This document shows, one piece after another, positions 1-10,667 of a stretch of DNA of 64,000 bases. This DNA comes from Scatophagus argus (lineage: Eukaryota > Chordata > Actinopteri > Scatophagidae). The notes below the pieces were generated by a model. It saw only the letters and a list, made by a program, of their open reading frames with translations, made no database searches and was not told the DNA's origin. The stretch spans positions 2,068,001 to 2,132,000 of the forward strand of contig NC_058499.1 in assembly GCF_020382885.2 (NCBI RefSeq), written 5' to 3'. The position numbers were made by a program, and so were the translations under genes. How positions within the stretch are numbered: the stretch's first letter is position 1; the number at the start of each line of letters is the position of its first letter.

Positions 1-143
1 CGGACGTGGTCTAACGAGTCCATCGTCTGAAGCCAGTGTGTATCTTATGGTGTGTTAGCTGCACCAGTTACATTCTGAATAAAAAACACTAAACTAGGGT
101 CTGTGTGTGTTGCTGTAACATAACAGACAACAGAACAACTCAC

Positions 144-2423
144 TGGGCACAGTAAGTTATCATGTCTGCCAAAGATCCTTCAACTGGCTGCACATGACTT
201 CCGCTAATACACACCGCGCACCTGAGCTGAGAGCGCACGCACACGCACACACACACACACACTCACTTTGAAATAAAGCAGAATAGCAGAATAAGCCTTA
301 ATCTTGACAAAAACTGAACCAACCTTCACAAAGCTAACTGTGTTACCTTTACAACTTGGGAGTAAGCAGCCATTTTGAAGGTGATAGTAGCACCTAAGGA
401 AAGACCCAACATGGCAATCCTGCTGCTGAAGACCTGAGGATGCTGCTCCAGGACTCTGTAGGCCACCTGCAGACAACAAACTGCTACATCTTGCTTTACT
501 GGCCTCAGATAAATAAATAACCTGTTTTGTTTTTTTTTTTTGGTTTTTTTTTGACAAAATGATTCACTTATGTTGGATTATTTTTACTCAGCACTGATTC
601 CAGACTATGTTGATAGTAATCTTAGAATACGATGTTTTGGGGATGCTAGCCTCAAAATAGTTGTTGTCCACCATCTTCTCAGTTTCTGCTGTGATTTTAG
701 GTGTCAGGTAGTCGAGAGCCAGGGAGGCGAAGCCATGGGAGGCCAGCAGTGCCGCACGGTACTCCTCCAACCTCCCTCCACCTCCCCACAGATCCAAGAG
801 ACCAGGGAAAGGTCCCGGTCCTTCAGACAAGTCAAAACGACAAAAACAACTCACAGTTTACACAACTATAGCGTATGTTTCTGATGTTCCTACAACTCTG
901 GGATTACAGATGAGGGAAACCTATAACTTTCATCATGTCACACCTGAGCTCCACCCACAGGAAACGTTCCTGGCCCTACCTGGCGGCAGGAAGAGGGTTG
1001 CATCGAGCCCGTCCTCTGTGATTGGGATCCTGTGGACACCGGGCGCCATGTACCAGCGCTCCACCACCACAGCAGCCAGTGGCACCTGATCTGCAAAGCC
1101 CTCCGTCTGGTGACCGTGATACACCGAGACTGTGAACTCCATGGGAGTCTGGACGTTCGTCTTTCTCAGCCTGAGGGATGATGAGGAGTTGACTCAAAAA
1201 TTGATAACTGATTCGATATTGGTTGGTTGGCATGTGAATAGCTTAATTTTTGTTGGCCTACCTGAGCCAAGGTTTGCTGCCTTGAACTGGTCTGAGACTC
1301 CACAGTAGACCCATTTGTTCTACCCCAGAATAAGTCCCGCCCAGACTGGGATCCTCTGAAACTGTAAAGTAAGAGTGTGGACAACTATTAAATATTTTTC
1401 TAAATTTATACTTAAATTATTTGTTTTAATCTACCGTACATGTATCAAGGTAGCTGAACATTGACTTGACTTGGCGAAGACTCATCCTCTGCTATATGTT
1501 TAGCTGAGAGCTGTCGCACAAACCTGTCCATGTTATGCTGGCAATGCTCTAGCATGCCTCATTCATTTGCCTTGCAGTGTCTCCCTGCAATAACTCCACA
1601 CCCCCCTCAGTTTGGAGACCATTGATGTAGCTGAACATTATTTAAATAACAGCTTAGTACTACTACTAGTACTACTTCTTCTACATAGTACTGCTGTGGG
1701 AGGTGTATGGTAAAGGCAGAGGCTGGCCAAGGGACATTTAAATTCATGCTAACAAATCACTGTGGTTGCTAATCAGAAATTGACTATGCTCTGGAATCCA
1801 GCAACATGACTGACAGTGAGGGACACAGTAAGAAATTAAATACATTATGACAAAAAGTGCTGGTGAAGACTGAGCACATATCTAAACAACATAGGACTTC
1901 ACTACATTGCTACATTAAATATATACATTTATTTTTTCTAAGAATAAAAACCTGTTGATTATCTTGAAGATTCAGTGTGTTAGATTTAGAGAAATCTAAA
2001 TTAAATGGAAAATAAGATTCAGAAACATGATTCCAGTGGTGTATGGTGATCTTATAATCATCTTTCCAGGTCCTCTTTCCATGAGGGCTGTGCAGCCCAG
2101 CACCTGTGTTTCGACAGTAGACCAGAACAGACAAACCAAATATTGGCTCTAGAGAAGGCCTTTTACTGCTTTTTTGTTTTAAATCAGTTCTCCTGGTTTT
2201 TCCAGGTCAAGGCTTTGAACCACATACCATTGACAGTCCCGGTGGCATTGGCGGTGTAGTGAGCGAAAGCCTCCCAGGTGTTACCCTCTTCACAGTGATG
2301 GAGGCCGTGGATAGTCAAGTGGAAACCAGATGGGACATTCTGGACCAAGATGGTGAACTTCTCATCCATGAGCCCCCTGGACGGCTGGACCGACAGTGTC
2401 ACGCTGCGCTTCTTCATGTCCAT
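144..2423 (-). CDS. Acyl-CoA thioesterase / BAAT-like gene, left copy, 3' part outside window (partial)
   Basis: The family hydrolyses fatty or bile acyl-CoA thioesters, or conjugates the acyl group to an amino acid. Six coding exons can be joined: 2228-2423, 1262-1355, 980-1170, 651-820, 347-466 and 144-226, giving about 284 residues. Exon lengths and phases match the right copy exactly (196, 94, 191, 170, 120, 83 bp). The first three exons form the N-terminal beta-sandwich. The later exons begin the alpha/beta-hydrolase, with a GLSLG nucleophile elbow (Ser about 240). A serine there favours thioesterase over BAAT, which classically uses cysteine. The start ATG follows a 6-nt UTR stretch after an acceptor, as in the right copy. 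The exon-4 donor reads GC, not GT (648-650), so the copy may splice poorly or be decaying. The Asp and His exons lie beyond position 1. Partial gene; family certain, activity uncertain. Confidence 0.82.
229..263. repeat. CA microsatellite
   Basis: A (CA)n run with a few CG interruptions. It lies in intron 5 of the left thioesterase copy, immediately upstream (in gene sense) of its exon 6. The right copy has a CA run at the equivalent place, so this repeat probably predates the duplication. Confidence 0.9.
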
Positions 2424-2429
2424 CCTAAA

Positions 2430-3990
2430 CTGAAGGTAAACTCAAACTGATTGGACTTGACTCTGAAAGACAGTTTGTCTCATTTGTAGCTGTAGAAAGA
2501 CTTTTGGTCATAAAACCAGAACCTGACAAGGTTTGTTCTGTTCGGGTTGATAATTACTTCGTTATGTTTTGTGGGTGTAGCACAGTCTCACAGAACTGCT
2601 GAAATGATTGCAGACTCACTCTGTTTTATGTTGTGAAGTTGTGAGTAAATGATTAAAGTGAGTGTGTCCCCACGAGAAGCCTGAGTAAACTTTAACAGGA
2701 CATCATTTAACAGACTGAGAGATAACTAATCTTTATTATCCACATCTGTTAATGCTGTGCAAAGTTGCAGGATGTTCTTTTCTTCCTCCCAACACAAACT
2801 CAACAATACTGCATGAGTTGTTTTCCTTGTTAACTGGGCACAATTTCAATTTAAAAACAGAGATAACTCTGGATTTAAACGTGTAAACTGTCATCACCTT
2901 GTTTTATTTACTGTTTTTATTGACTTAACTCAATTCAACAGCACATAGCCCTACTTGTCAAATAAGTACACTGTGACTCAGCACTACGAGCTGTAAAGCT
3001 GATCTCACTATAACCTATCCCATCGGCCTCTCCGTCTCGCTGTAACCAGTCCCCTCAGTCTGGCCATCCCTCTATAACCTGTTGCCTCAGCTTGTCTGTC
3101 CTACCGTAACCAGTCCCCTCGGCCTGTCTGTCCCACTATAACCAGTCCCCTTAGTCTGTCCTTCTCACTGTGGCCTGTAATTCACTCATTCACTCCTTGA
3201 ATCACGTGTTTACATACTTACTGTACCAGCAGATCAGATGCAGAGGCCACAGCTGTCTCCTTCAGGTCTGCTGTCAGTCAGCTGCTCTCATGCATATTGA
3301 ACACAGCTTGAGAGACAATTTTAATTTAACCACCTGAAGTTCAGCCTCACTGTGAGGAGCTTCAGTTTCCTCCCAAGACAGCATCACCCCATCTGGACCC
3401 AAGGTGGCACCATCCTATCACTGAAAACTGTTTGGAAGGTGCAAAGTACTGGTGCACTGGCTTCTCTGGGATGGATCAGAAACATAAAATCCCTCTCTGA
3501 CCATCCTAAGATCACAGTTGGATGTGGTCAGATGTACTCTGCATGTAATACAATGAAAGCACTTCATGCAGACAAAATTTCAGAGGGAAATATAAGAATT
3601 TAATTGTATTTATCTCATTTGGGATTTTGGTTCTAGTAAGAACTGTATAACAGACACCCAGAATGTTCACTCCTGCAAATCTGGATGTCTGAAATGTTCT
3701 CTTTGTTCTTTTAATGGCAATATACATCCAATCTAGCTATTAAACGTCATGACTTCGACATTAAAAAATTATCAACATATTAACATGACTTTTCTGATGG
3801 GGCCATGAGTAAACATTTAGAATATTTGGAGAAAGCGATACATCGTAAATTGACATTAGTAAACCCCCAGACTTACACTAAAACTGTACAGAGTGCTGTT
3901 CATTCAAGTTTATTAATACTGAATGTGTCATACGTCCAAATAATATACAACAAATTCAACCCTGCACATCCTTCACATTCTGAGCAAAGG
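2430..3990. other. Non-coding flank between the left thioesterase gene and the LINE
   Basis: Apart from the 32-bp minisatellite, I see no gene. Short open frames here lack family similarity or splice context. The promoter and any 5' UTR exon of the left thioesterase should lie here, but I could not place a convincing donor. Confidence 0.5.
3006..3176. repeat. Minisatellite, five imperfect 32-bp units
   Basis: Counted by eye, five consecutive units of exactly 32 bp run from 3006 to 3165, followed by a partial sixth. Each contains a core like TAACCAGTCCCCTC followed by a CTGTCTGTCC-like half. Units diverge by several substitutions but not in length. It lies in the flank upstream of the left thioesterase gene and has no coding potential. 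Confidence 0.85.
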
Positions 3991-3999
3991 GTGAAGCAG

Positions 4000-5986
4000 A
4001 CAGACAGACAGGCAGACAGACACAGAGATTCCTTGATTTACAGCCACCTCAACTGACTTCTCTCGATGTGGAGGAGCAGCGGCTCTACTCCTCCCGGGTG
4101 ACAGAGCTCCTCACCCTATCCCTAAGGGAGCACCCCGCCATCCTACAGAGGAAGCTCATTTCAACTGCTTGTATCCAAGATCTCATTCTTTCGGTCATGA
4201 CCCAAAGTTCATGACCATAGGTGATCTCCGGCCCCTGGCTGCGCCTAGAAATCCTGTCCATAAAAATAATGAACAGGACCGGTGACAAAGGGCAGCCCTG
4301 CCAGAGGCCAACATGCACTGGGAAAAAGTCTGACTTACTGCTGGCAATGCAGACCAGACTACTGCTCTGGGGAGTACAGAGACCGCAAAGGCCATAGCAA
4401 AGGGCCCCGGACCCCATACTCTCAGAGCACCTCCCACAGGATGTCGCGGGGAACACGGTTGAATGCCTTCTCCAAATCCACAAAGCACATGTGGACTGGT
4501 TGGACAAACTCCCATGAACCCTCAAGTGGAGGGTAAAAAGCTGGTCCAGTGTTCCACGACCAGGGCAAAAAAAAAAACATTGTTCCTCCTGGATCTGAGG
4601 TTCGACTATCAGCCGGATTCTCCTCTCCAGTGCCCTGGAACAGACTTTCCCGATGAGGCTGAGTGTGATCCCTCTGTAGTTGGAGCACACTCTCCGGTCC
4701 CCCTTCTTAAAAAGAGGGATCACCACCCCGGTCTGCCAGTCCAAGGGCACTGTCCCCGAATGCCACACGATGCTGCGGAGTCGTGTCAACCAAGACAGCC
4801 CCACAACATCCAGAGCTTTAAGGTACCCAGGACGGATCTCATCCACTCCCAGTGCTCTGCCACTGAGGAGCTTCCCAACTACCTCACTGAACAACACAAT
4901 GGCACCGCGGACGGTCGCCTTGGAGTTTCTCTCCACCCTGTGGACGATCTTTTTTGTAGTTTTTGTTAGTTTTCCGGTAGTTTTCTCATTCCAATACACC
5001 AGAGAAGAACTCTTGAGCATAAGAGATACATCTCTACCCAATTTTCCAACTCTTTTCCACAATTCTGGAAGGAAGGAGTCCTACCAAGCCAACCAGGCTT
5101 GGTAGGACTCCTTCTTCATCTTGACGGCATTCCTTACTTCCGATGTCCACCACCGGGTTCGAGGATTGCCGCCACGACAGGCACCAAAGACCTTACGACC
5201 ACAGCTCTGAGCAGCAGCTTCCACAATGGAGGTGGAGAACATGGTCCACTCGGACTCAATGTCCCCAGCCTCCCTCGGAATCTGGTCGAAGTTCTCCCAG
5301 AGTTGTGAGTTGAAGACCCCTCTGATGGAGGGTTTTGCCAGACATTCCCAGCAGACCCTCACAATACGTTTGCCATCTCTGTCCAGCTTCTTCCTCCCCC
5401 AGTGGATATAGCTCACCACCAGGTGGTGATCAGTTGACAACTCGGCCCCTCTCCTCACCCGAGTGTCCAAAACATATGGCCAAAGGTCAAATGACACGAC
5501 CACCAAGTCAATCATTGACCTCCGGCCTAAAGTATCCTGATGCCACGTGCACTGATGGACACCCTTATGCATGAACATGGTGTTCGTTATGGACCAGCTG
5601 TGACTAACACAGAGGTCCAACAACAGAATACCACTTGGGTTAAGATTGGGGAGGCCGTTCCTCAAAATCACGCCCCTCCAGGTGTCACTGTCATCGCCCA
5701 CGTGGGCATTGAAGTCCCCCAGTAGAACTATGGAGTCCCCTGTCGGAGCACCTTCCAGTACCCTTCCCAGGGACTCCAAGAAAGTCGGGCACTCTGCACT
5801 GCCGATCGGCCCATAGGCCGAAACAACAGTGAGAGATCTATCCCTGACCCGAAGGCGCAGGGAAATGGCTCTCTCGTTCACCGGAGAGAACTCCAACACA
5901 TGCCGGCTGAGCTGGCGGGCTATAAGCAAGCCCACACCAGCTCGCTGCCTCACACCATGGGCAACTCCAGAGTAGAAGAGAGTCCA
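4000..5986 (-). mobile_element. RTE/Rex3-like non-LTR retrotransposon (LINE), 5'-truncated and internally deleted
   Basis: Read on the minus strand, the left-to-right protein order is an apurinic endonuclease domain (about 5970-5080; [13 protein letters not shown] and STDHHLVVS motifs) and then a reverse transcriptase (about 4900-4240; GVDEIRPGYLKAL, PLFKKGDRR, SNYRGITL, FVDLEKAFNRV and LRQGCPLSP-type blocks). The FADD catalytic box and roughly the next 100-plus residues expected in the family are absent: the frame jumps at about 4230 from the SRRSQGPE block to TYGHELWVM. The endonuclease-RT linker is also altered around a perfect hairpin. A frameshift or stop follows TREE near 4085, and a GACA-type simple repeat at 4000-4025 marks the 3' end. 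It is non-autonomous. I am sure it is a LINE; the RTE/Rex3 assignment is from memory of fish elements. Confidence 0.88.
5072..5114. repeat. Perfect inverted repeat, 19-bp arms and 5-bp loop
   Basis: The left arm at 5072-5090 is the exact reverse complement of 5096-5114, with loop AACCA. It sits inside the LINE at the junction between its endonuclease and RT parts, where the normal linker is missing. It looks like a fold-back or template-switch scar. Confidence 0.92.
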
Positions 5987-6840
5987 GAAAGAGAAACATG
6001 TCATTTGCTTTTCTGATTTTCTTTTCAAATAAGTAAATGCTAAATAAAGATTTTATTGTGCCTGATTGAGCGTTTTTTCTTAAAAATCGATGTTGAAACA
6101 ACAGCTGATGGTTTTTCTAAAGAAGATCAAATCGTGTCATTAAAGACATGAGCTGATGAGCTCCAGTCCTCCATCCCATCAGAGACAGTTGGTGTGAGAT
6201 AAAGTTGTGTTATTTAAGGATCGAGCAGCTGATATGAAAACCAAATCAAATTAAAATATTCCTCATGTGACTGTGATGTATTTGCTTTTTATTACCAGAC
6301 ATCAAATGATTCTGTTTCACAAGAAGCTTTGGACTCGTTACAACATTTTACTTTTGAACTTTTGATCACAAAACTTTCTCGTTATTTCACAAAAGATAAA
6401 TATGTTGTTAATGCAAACTTTTCTTCCTTCAAATTATAAATTGGGAAGTTTTTAACAAAAAAAAAATCCTTTCAGGCCTTGAGCAGTCATATAACGTGAC
6501 TGATAAACATATAACATGATGATGTGAATGTGCTGCAGGATGTTTTGATGTCTTGTGGCAGCACCAACACTCCTCTTGGATTATATGATTATATTTTGTA
6601 ACAATAAACTCAGAAATGGATAATTTAATATATTTTAACTATATCTAAAACTGTTGTAAATACATTATTTGTATTAGAGCAATCATTTAAACTAATTGAA
6701 AATGTAACAATTCTTTATTCTGATCCCCATTAGCTTGTTTGAAAATTAATTTTCAGAAGTTCAGGAGTCAAAATGGGTGAGCATTGAGCCTCAGTGAGCA
6801 AACACTGAGAGGAGGAGCAACACTGAAAGAAGAGAAGTGT
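5987..6840 (+). pseudogene. Remnant of a second TRIM gene: 3' UTR and downstream flank only
   Basis: From 5987 to about 6840 the sequence aligns almost base for base, with small indels, to 9628-10445, the 3' UTR and flank of the intact TRIM gene. The poly(A) signal at 6043-6048 corresponds to the one at 9684-9689. No TRIM coding sequence remains to the left, because the LINE begins at 5986. The right end includes the block that precedes the intact gene's promoter. It is the relic of a tandem TRIM duplicate with a period of about 3.6 kb. Confidence 0.8.
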
Positions 6841-6907
6841 CAACATCACATTTCCTGAACTGAAGGTGAAAGTTTGTCTGAGCGTCAGCAGGGCTGCAGT
6901 CAAGTCG

Positions 6908-6980
6908 AGTTTCTTTGTTTCTCTCTGAAAGAAAACTTCAACTGAATCCAACAAAAAAGCAGAATCTCTGCCAAACGCTG
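6908..6980 (+). promoter_or_regulatory. TRIM 5' leader exon end and ISRE-like motif
   Basis: A good splice donor (GCTG|GTGAGT) at 6980/6981 suggests a 5' UTR exon ending at 6980. It would splice to the acceptor at 7766, just 9 nt before the chosen TRIM ATG. An AGTTTC..GTTTCTC motif at 6908-6923 resembles an interferon-stimulated response element with non-standard spacing. Such a site would fit an antiviral TRIM, but this is inference. Confidence 0.4.
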
Positions 6981-7775
6981 GTGAGTACGCTGCCCTGCAA
7001 GCACAACATGCACTCACTAAATACTTGGTCAGACTTAAGTTCAAACCACACTTTGATCTCACATCTGTTGTACCACATAAATTACACTGCTTCAGAGAAA
7101 TGTCAAACTTCTGATGCACAGAAGTTGTAAAATCCTAATCACAGTGACTGCACTCAGGTCAGTTAAGATTAGACAGAATGCAGTCACAGCTGGCTTCATC
7201 TTAAGCTAAATTACTCACTGTTTCTGCCTTGTTTCCTGCGCAGAATCTGAGCTCTGCTCAGACAGGAAGTTCCACTCAGGGCCGTAACCAGGGCACATTT
7301 GTAACTGAGGTCCATCGGTGCCCGTGGGGGACATGGAGACAAATAGTTTCAGTTGCCTGCAGTCCAGAGAAGCAGCTTCCATATTTTCTCCTGCACATTT
7401 CATTCTTATGGTCTTTTCACTGGTTTTGAAAAGCACAACAGTAGTTATACAACTGAACACAGAAAACACAAATCACATTTTTTCAAATAGTATTTTCACT
7501 GGTTTTGGAAAAAGGGACAGAAGTTACCCAACTGGAGGCACACAAAACACAAACACGTATGAATAAAAACGAATAAAGTCACTGGCAGAAATGCAAATAT
7601 ACCCAACTTTGCCACATCAGTTAGAAGCTGTTGACTGATGACACTATGACAGAGTTAACCTGTTAGACCAGTTTTCTTCTCTTGCACATTTAATGTGTCT
7701 GATTCTCTGCTGTGTGTGCAATATGACAACATGAATCAGAATGACTGTCACACTTGTTGTCCTCAGTATGAAGAC

Positions 7776-9416
7776 ATGTCTGCTGCCAGCTGTCTGCTGA
7801 CTGAAGATCAGTTTCTGTGCTCCATCTGTCTGGATGTCTTCACTCATCCTGTCACCACACCATGTGGACACAACTTCTGTAAAACCTGCATCACTCAGCA
7901 CTGGAATACTAATGCCCAGTGTCAGTGTCCCAACTGCAAAAAGCTTTTCAACACAAGACCTGAGCTGCAGGTCAATACTTTCATCTCTGAGATGGCAGCT
8001 CAGTTCAGACAATCAGCTCAACAGGAAGCCAGCAGCAACTCACAGCAACAAGTTTCCAAACCAGGAGAAATTCCCTGTGACGTCTGCACTGGAACCAAAC
8101 TGAAGGCCCTGAAATCCTGCCTGGTGTGTCTGGTCTCCTACTGTCAGACTCACCTGCTGCCTCACCTGACAGCTTCAGGCCTGAAAAGACATCAGCTGAT
8201 CAACCCTGTGGAGAACCTGGAAGGCAGGATGTGCACGCAGCACGACAAACTGCTGGAGCTCTTCTGTAAGACCGACCAGATGTGTGTCTGCATGATCTGC
8301 ACTGTTTCAGAGCACAAGACACATGATGTTGTTCCTCTGAAAGAAGGATATGAAGGAAATAAGGCAGAGCTGAGGAAGACAGAGGCTGAACTTCAGCAGA
8401 TGATCCAGAAGAGACGACTGAAGATTCAGGAGATCACACGCTCAGTGGAGCTCAGTAAGGAAGGTGCAGACAGAGAGACAGCAGGTGGTGTTCGGGTCTT
8501 CACCGCTCTGAAGGAGTCTGTTGAGAGAAGCCAGGCCGAGTTCATGGACACCATCAGAGAGAAGCAGAGAAAGACAGAGAAACAGGCTGAAGGCTTCATC
8601 GAAGAGCTGGAACAGGAAATCTCTGAGCTGAAGAAGAGAAGCTCTGAGGTGGAGCAGCTCTCACAGTCTGAAGACCACCTCCACCTCCTCCAAAGCTTCC
8701 TGTCAGTGAACGCTGCTCCACCCACCAAGGACTGGACAGACGTCAGAGTCCGTCCACCTTCATATGAGGGGACTGCAGTGAGAGCTGTGAGTCAGCTGGA
8801 GGAGACGCTCAGTAAACTGAAGAAGAATCTGTTTGAGGCTGAGCTGAAGAGGGTCCAGCAGTATGCAGTGGATGTGACACTCGATCCTGATACAGCACAT
8901 CCTCGACTCATCTTGTCTGAAGATGGAAAACAAGTTAAACATGGCGAAGAAAACAAGAATCTCCCAAACAACCCAGAGAGATTTGATTATTGTGTTAACG
9001 TCTTAGCAAAGCAGAGTCTCTCTTCAGGAAGGTTTTATTATGAGGTTCAGGTTAAAGGGAAGACTGACTGGGATTTAGGAGTGGCCAGAGAGTCGATCAA
9101 CAGGAAGGGAAATATCACACTGACTCCTCGGGATGGTTACTGGACAATGTGGTTGAGGAACAAAAATGAGTACAAAGTTCTTGCTGGCCCTTCAGTCCGT
9201 CTCTGTCTGAAGTCTCAGCCTGAGAAGGTGGGGGTGTTTGTGGATTATGAGGAGGGTCTGGTCTCCTTTTATGATGTTGATGCTGCAGCTCTGATCTACT
9301 CATTTACTGACTGCTTCTTCAATGACAAACTCTACCCACTATTTAGTCCATTTCTAAACAATAAAGGTGAAAACTCTGCCCCTCTGATCATCTCTCCTGT
9401 CAGTCACACTGAGTAG
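7776..9416 (+). CDS. TRIM-family E3 ubiquitin ligase (RING, B-boxes, coiled coil, PRY-SPRY), fish TRIM25/TRIM47-like
   Basis: The protein is 546 aa from the ATG at 7776. This is preferred over an in-frame upstream ATG at 7695 because a pyrimidine-rich acceptor ends at 7766, and fish TRIMs typically start just before the SEDQFLCSICLDVF-type block. Domains: C3HC4 RING about residues 15-55 (CSIC, PCGHNFCKTC, CPNC); B-box 1 about 95-130; B-box 2 about 150-190 (CTQH, CKTD, CMIC, H..H); coiled coil about 195-310; PRY-SPRY about 370-540 (LDPDTAHPRLILSEDG, GRFYYEV, VGVFVDYEEGLVSFYDV). All zinc ligands look intact, so the RING should bind an E2. Related fish TRIMs form large, fast-expanding families implicated in antiviral signalling. 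It is one uninterrupted coding exon with a poly(A) signal at 9684-9689. The paralogue to its left has been lost. The family is certain; no one-to-one orthologue is claimed. Confidence 0.93.
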   Translation: MSAASCLLTEDQFLCSICLDVFTHPVTTPCGHNFCKTCITQHWNTNAQCQCPNCKKLFNTRPELQVNTFISEMAAQFRQSAQQEASSNSQQQVSKPGEIPCDVCTGTKLKALKSCLVCLVSYCQTHLLPHLTASGLKRHQLINPVENLEGRMCTQHDKLLELFCKTDQMCVCMICTVSEHKTHDVVPLKEGYEGNKAELRKTEAELQQMIQKRRLKIQEITRSVELSKEGADRETAGGVRVFTALKESVERSQAEFMDTIREKQRKTEKQAEGFIEELEQEISELKKRSSEVEQLSQSEDHLHLLQSFLSVNAAPPTKDWTDVRVRPPSYEGTAVRAVSQLEETLSKLKKNLFEAELKRVQQYAVDVTLDPDTAHPRLILSEDGKQVKHGEENKNLPNNPERFDYCVNVLAKQSLSSGRFYYEVQVKGKTDWDLGVARESINRKGNITLTPRDGYWTMWLRNKNEYKVLAGPSVRLCLKSQPEKVGVFVDYEEGLVSFYDVDAAALIYSFTDCFFNDKLYPLFSPFLNNKGENSAPLIISPVSHTE

Positions 9417-9627
9417 AACAACCATTTGATTTTCTACAGAAAGATTCACATCATTTAATGTGAAAAATGTGTATTTATCAACGGAAAACAGTTTACTCAT
9501 AAATAATTTGTATGTAACTTTTCATCTGCATGTTAATTGATTGTCTGAGTTCTAAATGTTTTCTTGTCTGACTGTTGTACATATGACAAGTGTTGCACAT
9601 GGCACAAATTACTGAAGAGCAGTTTTT

Positions 9628-10445
9628 GAAAGAGAAACGTGTCATTTGCTTTTCTGATTTTCTTTTCAAATAAGCAAATGCAAAATAAAGATTTTATTGT
9701 GCCTGATTGAGTGTTTTTTCACCACAGACACCACAATAAGAAATATTTATCAGGTTTTTGTTGTCAGAAGAAACTTTTTTTAAAAGAAATTTTTCATATT
9801 ACAACAAAATATTCCTCGTGTGATCGTGATGTATTTGCTTTTTATTACCAGACATCAAATGATTCTGTTTCACAAGAAGCTTTGGACTCGTTACATTTTA
9901 CTTTTGATCACAAAACTTTCTCGTTATTTCACAAAAGGTAAATATGTTGTTATTGCAAACTTTTCTTCCTTCAAATGATAATTTGTTTTTCAACAAAAAA
10001 AAAAATCCTTTCAGGCCTTGAGCAGTCATATAACGTGACTGATAAACATATAACATGATGATGTGAATGTGCTGCAGGATGTTTTGATGTCTTGTGGCAG
10101 CACCAACACTCCTCTTGGATTATATGACTGTATTTTGTGACAATAAACTCAGGTATTTCATGGATAATTTAATATATTTTAACTATAACTAAAATGTTGT
10201 AGAGACATTATTTGTATTAGATCAATCATTTAAACTAATTGAAAATGTAACAATTCTTTATTCTGATCCCCATTAGCTTCCACATCCCCAAAACGTCTCA
10301 GTTTTTTCCGACATGTTCATGTGCTCCAGTGGATGCAGGAATTTTGTAGTTTTTGTTTGAAAATTAATTTTCAGAAGTTTAGGAGTCAAAAATGGGTGAG
10401 CATTGAGCCTCAGTGAGAAAACACTGAGAGGAGGAGCAACACTGG
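9628..10445. repeat. Duplicated TRIM 3' flank (partner of 5987-6840)
   Basis: This is the second member of the direct duplication. Homology ends at about 10445, where the left copy continues into the TRIM promoter, so another TRIM unit probably once began here and was truncated. Shared blocks include the region around the poly(A) signal, a stretch ending in an AATAAACTCAG block near 10141, and the GAGGAGGAGCAACACTG block. Confidence 0.85.
9684..9689 (+). terminator. Poly(A) signal of the TRIM gene
   Basis: AATAAA lies about 270 bp after the stop. It is conserved in the duplicated remnant at 6043-6048. Confidence 0.7.
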
Positions 10446-10511
10446 ACACAGAACTCATCTGAATTCCTCATGTGTAGATTATTCGACCGAAATGAATCCA
10501 CAAAAACCTGA

Positions 10512-10570
10512 AACCATTACAAAATGCAGCAGGTAGACGGCTAACAAGAACAGATAATATTAATCCAAAC
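10512..10570 (+). mobile_element. Short relic of an L2-type LINE RT C-terminus
   Basis: In the frame starting TTACAAAATGCA the peptide reads LQNAAGRRLTRTDNINP. This resembles the conserved LQNAAARLLTRT segment near the end of L2-type LINE polyproteins. Only this short piece is recognisable. Confidence 0.45.
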
Positions 10571-10661
10571 GCCTTCATGGTGACAACTCTAAATCTCTGA
10601 GCAAACCGAGACACAAATCAGACTTGCAAAATCAGTTCTTTCAAATTTCTTCTTAAAATGT

Positions 10662-10667
10662 TTTATT
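10662..10667 (-). terminator. Candidate poly(A) signal of the right thioesterase gene
   Basis: TTTATT on the plus strand reads AATAAA in the gene sense, about 250 bp beyond the stop codon. Confidence 0.45.

Noticed and set aside
1-26. Possible exon 7 of the left thioesterase with an in-frame stop
   Set aside because: An acceptor-like CTTCAG precedes 26 bp that align only weakly to the right copy's exon 7. The true exon may lie outside the window, so I do not claim a nonsense mutation.
204-557. Minus-strand open frame of 117 codons
   Set aside because: It runs through introns, a CA repeat and exon 5 out of frame.
3006-3176. Regular repeats resembling a CRISPR array
   Set aside because: Units are contiguous without unique spacers, and the genome is a vertebrate; it is a minisatellite.
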